NCBI GenBank assembly: GCA_964608025.1
Contig: CAZSLO010000017.1
Location: 1 to 19,557 of the forward strand
Direction: 5' to 3'
Origin: CAZSLO01 sp964608025
Lineage (GTDB): Bacteria; Chloroflexota; Dehalococcoidia; Lucifugimonadales; CAJWER01
Length of the DNA: 19,557 bases
In this document: piece by piece, positions 15,853 to 19,557 of the stretch
Position numbering within the stretch: the stretch's first letter is position 1
Layout of the letters: each line of letters starts with the position of its first letter
Translations under genes and position numbers: made by a program
The notes under the pieces: model-generated
What the model was told of the DNA's origin: nothing
The model's database searches: none
Seen by the model: only the letters and a program-made list of their open reading frames with translations

Positions 15853-16695
15853 ATGGCCCACCTTGCCATAGACAGCCACCACCATTTCTGGGAGCTATCC
15901 CGGTTCGATTATGACTGGATGCCCGACGGGGACAATATCCTTAGGCAGGATTATCTCCCAGAAGATCTTGAGCCAATTCTCCGTTCAAATCAAATCGATA
16001 AAACGGTACTCGTACAAGCCCACGAGTCACTGGAGGAGGCTACCTGGTTCCTCGAACTAGCCAGCTCGAACGATTTCATTGCAGGAGTAGTGGTATGGGT
16101 CGATCTAGTAGATCCCATGGTAGGTAATGTTCTCGATAATTTGATGAAGCATAATAAATTCGCTGGTATACGTCACGGCGTTGAGCATGATCCAGACCAA
16201 GCATGGCTAACTCGTGATGCGTCCATTCGTGGATTGAAACAGCTAGCTGTCAGAGGTATACCTTACGACGTTCTAACCCGACCTCACCAACTAAAGTATA
16301 TCGATCAACTCGCAGACAAGATCCCAGATTTGAAAATGGTAATAGACCATATCTCAAAACCACCGATCGCAAGTGGAAAGCTAGAACCGTGGGCATCGGA
16401 AATCAGCAAGGTATCGGAAATTCCTGGAATCTATTGCAAGATCTCTGGAATGGTTACCGAAGCCGACCCAAAAAGCTGGGATACAGGCCACCTTAGACCT
16501 TACGTCAGCCATATTTTAGAAATATTCGGGGTCGACCGCTTGATGTTTGGAAGTGATTGGCCTGTCTGTCTTCTTGCTTCAAGCTACGAAGGTGTGGTGG
16601 CTTCCGCCCAAGAGTCACTCGGTAGCCTTGGTGCCGAGGACAAGACAAAATTTTTGGGTGGTAACGCCATCGAATTTTACAAGTTAGATGTTTAG
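15853..16695 (+). CDS. Amidohydrolase, L-fuconolactonase-like (COG3618 type)
   Basis: A 280-residue amidohydrolase-2-type barrel that likely opens a sugar lactone to the free acid (L-fucono-lactone to L-fuconate or similar). The N-terminus IDSHHHFW (His9, His11) and DYDWMPDGDNILRQDYLPEDL are characteristic of fuconolactonase and 2-pyrone-dicarboxylate-lactonase relatives. FAGIRHGVEHDPDQAWL, VIDHISKPP, CKISGMVTEAD and FGSDWPVCLLASSYEGV (with catalytic Asp235) complete the family pattern. The start ATG 15853 has AGGAG 7 bp upstream and follows the mutarotase by 10 bp. The last 4 bp overlap the stop of the convergent minus-strand gene. It acts in the cytoplasm in an oxidative (non-phosphorylated) deoxysugar route; the substrate is inferred from family and context. 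Confidence 0.88.
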   Translation: MAHLAIDSHHHFWELSRFDYDWMPDGDNILRQDYLPEDLEPILRSNQIDKTVLVQAHESLEEATWFLELASSNDFIAGVVVWVDLVDPMVGNVLDNLMKHNKFAGIRHGVEHDPDQAWLTRDASIRGLKQLAVRGIPYDVLTRPHQLKYIDQLADKIPDLKMVIDHISKPPIASGKLEPWASEISKVSEIPGIYCKISGMVTEADPKSWDTGHLRPYVSHILEIFGVDRLMFGSDWPVCLLASSYEGVVASAQESLGSLGAEDKTKFLGGNAIEFYKLDV

Positions 16696-17846
16696 CCTGA
16701 TTGCCGAATAAGGGCAGGCCTTATCCACTCTAAGGCACGTAAGGGTGTCTCGGAATAATTATAGAATCCGACACCATCGGCACCACCTTTACTAGCTGCT
16801 GTTACAAGATCCTCTAGTTCACCTGGACCCAAGATTTCGTTGAATCCTGTCCTAAGACCAGCCCACAACTGGTGATTACCTGGAGCTAAACGTTCTTTGA
16901 CCAATGTTTGGAAAACGTCCCCAGGATCCTTGCCATAGCAATCTACAATAAATCCATCCACGCTAGCATGATAGTCAGCCCTGTAGCCATCGTGTGCAAC
17001 CAAGAGTGTTTCCCCTAAAAGAGCGAGATCATGGCGTATCTCCGCTATCAAAGACGCTTCTACCTTTTCACGAAACCTCATCATCTCAGCTAATTCCGGA
17101 ATAGCATCGAGCATTTCACCTAGGTTAGCTGGTCGACCTCGGGGAGGTATGGGTGCCTCCTCGAAATAAGATACCAGGTGTGCCCGCACAAGAACACCGA
17201 TCGATTGCAATTCTATGCCGGTCTCTCCTGCACGCTTCAGGCACCATTTACAAAAACAGAGAGACATAAGTAATTCCTCTAATGGACGGAGAAATGTCCC
17301 AAACCGTTCGTGATGATGACCGTGTGGTATACCCGAAAAATCAGGTGCTTCCAACGAAATAGCGTACATTGGATATTCAGCAGCCAAATTTCTGCACAAT
17401 CCTCGTACGTATCCCCGGGTCCCTGGACTACTCGGGCAAAGAGCGTGGGGATATGAGTCTCCAAATATGTTAGTAATTGTATGTTCAGGATGTACCAAGC
17501 CTAAAGGCGTGTTGTGGTTACACACAGTCCATGACATTAACTTGATTTCATATGAATCAGCCACCTGGCCAACCGCGTCTAACCAGTCTGTATCCTGAGC
17601 TATAGCAGCAAGATTAGGCTTAAGGGGAGTTTCCTCGAAATATTTCTTATTTGGCCGGAAATAGACAACGCCATCCTCGGCCATATACATCTTATGGTTG
17701 GGATTATGTGAATGTATGAAGTACCCAGCATGATAAGAACTTGCCAGGTTGACTGCTTCGATCCCCCAATCAGAGACACGTCTACACACATCGTGAAGAC
17801 CTTCGTCATGAAAATCCCAGGCGTGGGTGTATATGAAAGAGAACAT
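16692..17846 (-). CDS. Unrecognised protein, probable TIM barrel, glycoside-hydrolase-like
   Basis: A 384-residue cytoplasmic-looking protein (no signal peptide or TM helix) I cannot assign to a named family. It opens FIYTHAWDFHDEG, then DWGIEAVNLASSYHAGYF, as the first barrel strands of glycosidase-like or sugar-isomerase-like proteins. Further strands are KLMSWTVCNHN (103-112), AISLEAPDFSGIPHGHHHE (162-180, with Glu166 and a His cluster) and LLVAHDG, and the end GGADGVGFYNYSE resembles the last strand of GH barrels. A CFCKWC cluster at 197-202 could bind metal or be structural. The gene begins 2 bp after the aldo/keto reductase stop, so the two are cotranscribed, and it overlaps the lactonase gene by 4 bp at the stops. 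A role in deoxysugar use (glycosidase, isomerase or epimerase) is an inference from context only. Confidence 0.75.
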   Translation of the reverse strand: MFSFIYTHAWDFHDEGLHDVCRRVSDWGIEAVNLASSYHAGYFIHSHNPNHKMYMAEDGVVYFRPNKKYFEETPLKPNLAAIAQDTDWLDAVGQVADSYEIKLMSWTVCNHNTPLGLVHPEHTITNIFGDSYPHALCPSSPGTRGYVRGLCRNLAAEYPMYAISLEAPDFSGIPHGHHHERFGTFLRPLEELLMSLCFCKWCLKRAGETGIELQSIGVLVRAHLVSYFEEAPIPPRGRPANLGEMLDAIPELAEMMRFREKVEASLIAEIRHDLALLGETLLVAHDGYRADYHASVDGFIVDCYGKDPGDVFQTLVKERLAPGNHQLWAGLRTGFNEILGPGELEDLVTAASKGGADGVGFYNYSETPLRALEWIRPALIRQSG

Positions 17847-17848
17847 TT

Positions 17849-18787
17849 CTAGGCGTATTCTGCTATATGTCCAAAAGTATCGACTAGGAATCTCTTGTCA
17901 GTCGAAGGCAATAACGGTTCTTCTAAGGTGGCAACGTTATCTGCCAAGTGTTCGATATTAGCCGTGCCCGTTAGAACTGTTGTTATGGCTGGATGGTCGG
18001 CCGCAAACTTGTAAGCTGCGCTAACAACAGATTCAACCCCATCATGTATCAACCATCCCAGGGGATCTATGTCTGGTATGCTATCCGCAGGTATCTCTCC
18101 CCTATCTTTCCATTCAGCGATAAGCTGTTCAAGCAACACCGGATCAGGCAGCTTTATGCGAACTGCCGCCATGTTAATGATACCTACGTTATGGCGCATT
18201 GCTAGTGGTAAGGCTTCCCTAGATGCATATTGATTCAATATTCCATACTTAAGCATTATCGTGTCCCATAATTCCGGGTTTTGTTTTAAAGCCAATGTTG
18301 CTGCCTCGTGAGCCGGGTCAATCACAAACTGTTCACTGAAGCCTATAAATCGGATTTTTCCAGTTGATTGGAGGCTTTTCAAGACAGGATAAAATTGGTC
18401 CAAGATAACACTGTATGTTTTCGTTGTTACTCCATGAAATTGCATCACATCAATAAATTCAGTCCGAGTACGAAGCAAACTCTGATCTACTGAGTTAATC
18501 AGATCCTGAGCCCGAACCGCTGGCTCTGGATCATATCTCCATTTAGTAGCTAGTACGTAATTATCCCGAGGGACACCCTCAAGAGCTCGACCTAGGATAG
18601 ATTCGCTTTCGCCATAACCCGCTGACGTGTCTAGGAAATTGATGCCCAGATCCAAAGCCCGTCTTATCAATCTCGTTTGATCAAGCTGGGAAAGACCTTT
18701 GCGTTGTCCTAGGTTACTTGGTCCACCAGTACCAAGGCTCGCGAGTGAGACATTAAGACCGGTTCGTCCTAAAGTGCGATATTTCAT
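17849..18787 (-). CDS. Aldo/keto reductase (possible L-fucose/aldose 1-dehydrogenase)
   Basis: A 312-residue NAD(P)-dependent oxidoreductase of the AKR superfamily. The catalytic tetrad is complete: Asp53 and Tyr58 in FLDTSAGYGESE, Lys82 in LATKW and His118 in VMQFHGV. The start MKYRTLGRTGLNVS and GKIRFIGFSEQ are standard. Members with this start include D-threo-aldose (L-fucose) dehydrogenases, which oxidise the sugar to the lactone that the convergent lactonase gene would then open; a lactaldehyde-type reductase is the alternative. It is first in a minus-strand pair with the unrecognised gene 2 bp downstream. ATG 18787 has no clear ribosome binding site. The specific substrate is inferred, not shown. 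Confidence 0.9.
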   Translation of the reverse strand: MKYRTLGRTGLNVSLASLGTGGPSNLGQRKGLSQLDQTRLIRRALDLGINFLDTSAGYGESESILGRALEGVPRDNYVLATKWRYDPEPAVRAQDLINSVDQSLLRTRTEFIDVMQFHGVTTKTYSVILDQFYPVLKSLQSTGKIRFIGFSEQFVIDPAHEAATLALKQNPELWDTIMLKYGILNQYASREALPLAMRHNVGIINMAAVRIKLPDPVLLEQLIAEWKDRGEIPADSIPDIDPLGWLIHDGVESVVSAAYKFAADHPAITTVLTGTANIEHLADNVATLEEPLLPSTDKRFLVDTFGHIAEYA

Positions 18788-19026
18788 AATTTAAGTAGAA
18801 ACTGATTAACATTTCCAAGAAAACAAGAGGTTCTTATCGATAGATATTTCTCAAATCTTAATTGTTATACCAATTTGGATAAGAATAACCGATATCACCT
18901 CGGTTTCAAACTACAAAATCCAATATGTGCTAGACAGTATATCCATTCATAGTTACCCACGATTTATCGGCCTATTTACATGTTCCAGATATTTTCCAAA
19001 ACGTTTGGATTATGTGCCCTAACAGC

Positions 19027-19053
19027 TTGACAGTACACAATATCTGGTATTAT
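19027..19053 (+). promoter_or_regulatory. nrdR promoter
   Basis: A perfect -35 TTGACA (19027-19032) and -10 TATTAT (19048-19053, 5 of 6) are 15 bp apart, slightly short; TATCCT at 19051-19056 with an 18-bp spacer is an alternative. The start would be near 19060, giving a leader of about 50 bases. Confidence 0.55.
19035..19050 (+). promoter_or_regulatory. NrdR box overlapping the nrdR promoter
   Basis: ACACAATATCTGGTAT matches the NrdR-box consensus (acaCwAtATaTwGtgt) at 13 of 16 positions by my hand alignment, and lies across the spacer and -10 of the nrdR promoter. This fits autorepression by NrdR, which usually binds paired boxes. Confidence 0.55.
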
Positions 19054-19065
19054 CCTCACAATGCC

Positions 19066-19081
19066 CTACCATAAACTGTGC
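19066..19081 (+). promoter_or_regulatory. Second, weaker NrdR-box-like site
   Basis: The 16-mer ending in CTGTGC matches the NrdR-box consensus at 10 of 16 positions and is exactly 31 bp (about three helical turns) downstream of the first box, the spacing reported for paired NrdR boxes. The weak match makes it tentative on its own. Confidence 0.35.
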
Positions 19082-19108
19082 CTGGCGTATATCGGCGACT
19101 AGCTATTA

Positions 19109-19557
19109 ATGCATTGCCCACACTGTAGACATGAGGACTCTAAGGTCATCGACTCCCGCGACTCGGGGGACGGCATCAGGCGTAGAAGAGAGTGCTTGGA
19201 ATGTGAACGGCGATTTACTACCTACGAAAGGGTGCAGACTAGGGATCTGATGGTAATTAAACGTGATGGTAGGCGAGAGGATTTCGACAGTGACAAGCTC
19301 CTCTTAGTGATTACCAAGGCCTGTGCCAAAAGACCCTTGCAAACAGGAACCATAGAAAAGATAGTACATGAAACAGAGACAGCGGTATCAGATTCGGGTC
19401 GCCAAGAAATCTCAGTAGAAGCTATTGGGCAACTAGTTATGGAACGACTAAAAATTTTAGACCGTTTTTCATACATCAGTTACGCTAGCATCTATAGAGA
19501 CTTCAAAGACGTAGAGACATTCTTAGAAGAGATTGATTCCCTTCTTATACCACATGA
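19109..19557 (+). CDS. nrdR: Transcriptional repressor NrdR, 3' end cut by the window edge
   Basis: NrdR senses ATP/dATP and represses ribonucleotide reductase genes by binding paired boxes in their promoters. The open frame gives 149 codons before the edge, close to the usual 150-160, so only the last residues are missing. The zinc ribbon is complete: MHCPHC (Cys3, Cys6) and CLEC (Cys29, Cys32), with the diagnostic DSKVIDSRDSGDGIRRRREC between. RRFTTYERV leads into the ATP-cone, starting VIKRDGRREDFDSDKL and ending RFSYISYASIYRDFKD. The start ATG 19109 has no ribosome binding site. A promoter with two NrdR-box-like sites lies just upstream, suggesting autoregulation. In many genomes nrdR precedes nrdJ or other ribonucleotide reductase genes; these would lie beyond the window. 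Confidence 0.96.
   Translation, partial: MHCPHCRHEDSKVIDSRDSGDGIRRRRECLECERRFTTYERVQTRDLMVIKRDGRREDFDSDKLLLVITKACAKRPLQTGTIEKIVHETETAVSDSGRQEISVEAIGQLVMERLKILDRFSYISYASIYRDFKDVETFLEEIDSLLIPH

Larger units (their letters stand above)
18788..19108. other. Divergent intergenic region between the aldo/keto reductase and nrdR
   Basis: About 320 bp, A+T-rich. The right third holds the nrdR promoter and two NrdR-box-like sites (listed separately). The left part should contain the minus-strand promoter of the aldo/keto reductase gene, but no good hexamer pair was found. No ORF with coding character. Confidence 0.5.

Noticed and set aside
18887..18905. Six-base-pair hairpin (AACCGA, seven-base loop, TCGGTT) as a terminator
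   Set aside because: The stem is short, no T run follows, and it lies in a divergent promoter region where no transcript is expected to end.

Overview
The window is a dense stretch of bacterial chromosome with moderate G+C, short intergenic gaps, and mixed ATG, GTG and TTG starts, most of them behind AAGGAG-type ribosome binding sites. No rRNA, tRNA, insertion sequence, phage gene or CRISPR array was seen. The gene content suggests a Chloroflexota-type oligotroph, possibly Dehalococcoidia/SAR202-like: a MacAB-type exporter whose adaptor has a peptidoglycan-binding domain, a short core-type MetE, and many paralogous catabolic enzymes (amidohydrolases, aldo/keto reductase, DapA-like aldolase, D-threonine-aldolase-like protein). 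This assignment is inference; no marker was phylogenetically tested.

Layout. 3-3040 (+): a three-gene exporter operon (adaptor, ABC ATPase, FtsX-type permease). The adaptor coding region begins off the left edge in near-identical 78-bp tandem repeats and is cut by an in-frame TAG. 3105-4013 (-): a DapA/NAL-type aldolase. 4449-8651 (+): panB, a fluoroacetate-dehalogenase-like hydrolase cut by a second in-frame TAG, a D-aminoacylase-like amidohydrolase and a metallo-beta-lactamase-fold hydrolase. 8821-9934 (-): signal peptidase I and a cupredoxin lipoprotein. 10167-12005 (+): a LicC-like nucleotidyltransferase tightly coupled to a MetE-core protein, behind a good sigma-70-type promoter that is divergent from the cupredoxin promoter. 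12189-13214 (+): tsaD. 13287-13850 (-): a small two-helix membrane protein. 14057-15166 (+): a D-threonine-aldolase-fold protein without the PLP lysine or the metal ligands.

15501-18787 looks like a deoxysugar (L-fucose/L-rhamnose) module. A mutarotase and a fuconolactonase-like amidohydrolase lie on + and converge, with a 4-bp overlap, on a minus-strand pair: an aldo/keto reductase and an unrecognised, probably TIM-barrel protein. 19109 to the right edge: nrdR, complete except for its last bases, behind a TTGACA promoter overlapped by a probable NrdR box with a second, weaker box exactly 31 bp downstream.

Most genes are recognisable families. The less ordinary material is the pair of amber-interrupted genes, the apparent PLP-fold pseudoenzyme, the unassigned protein in the sugar module, and several family members with altered active-site residues.
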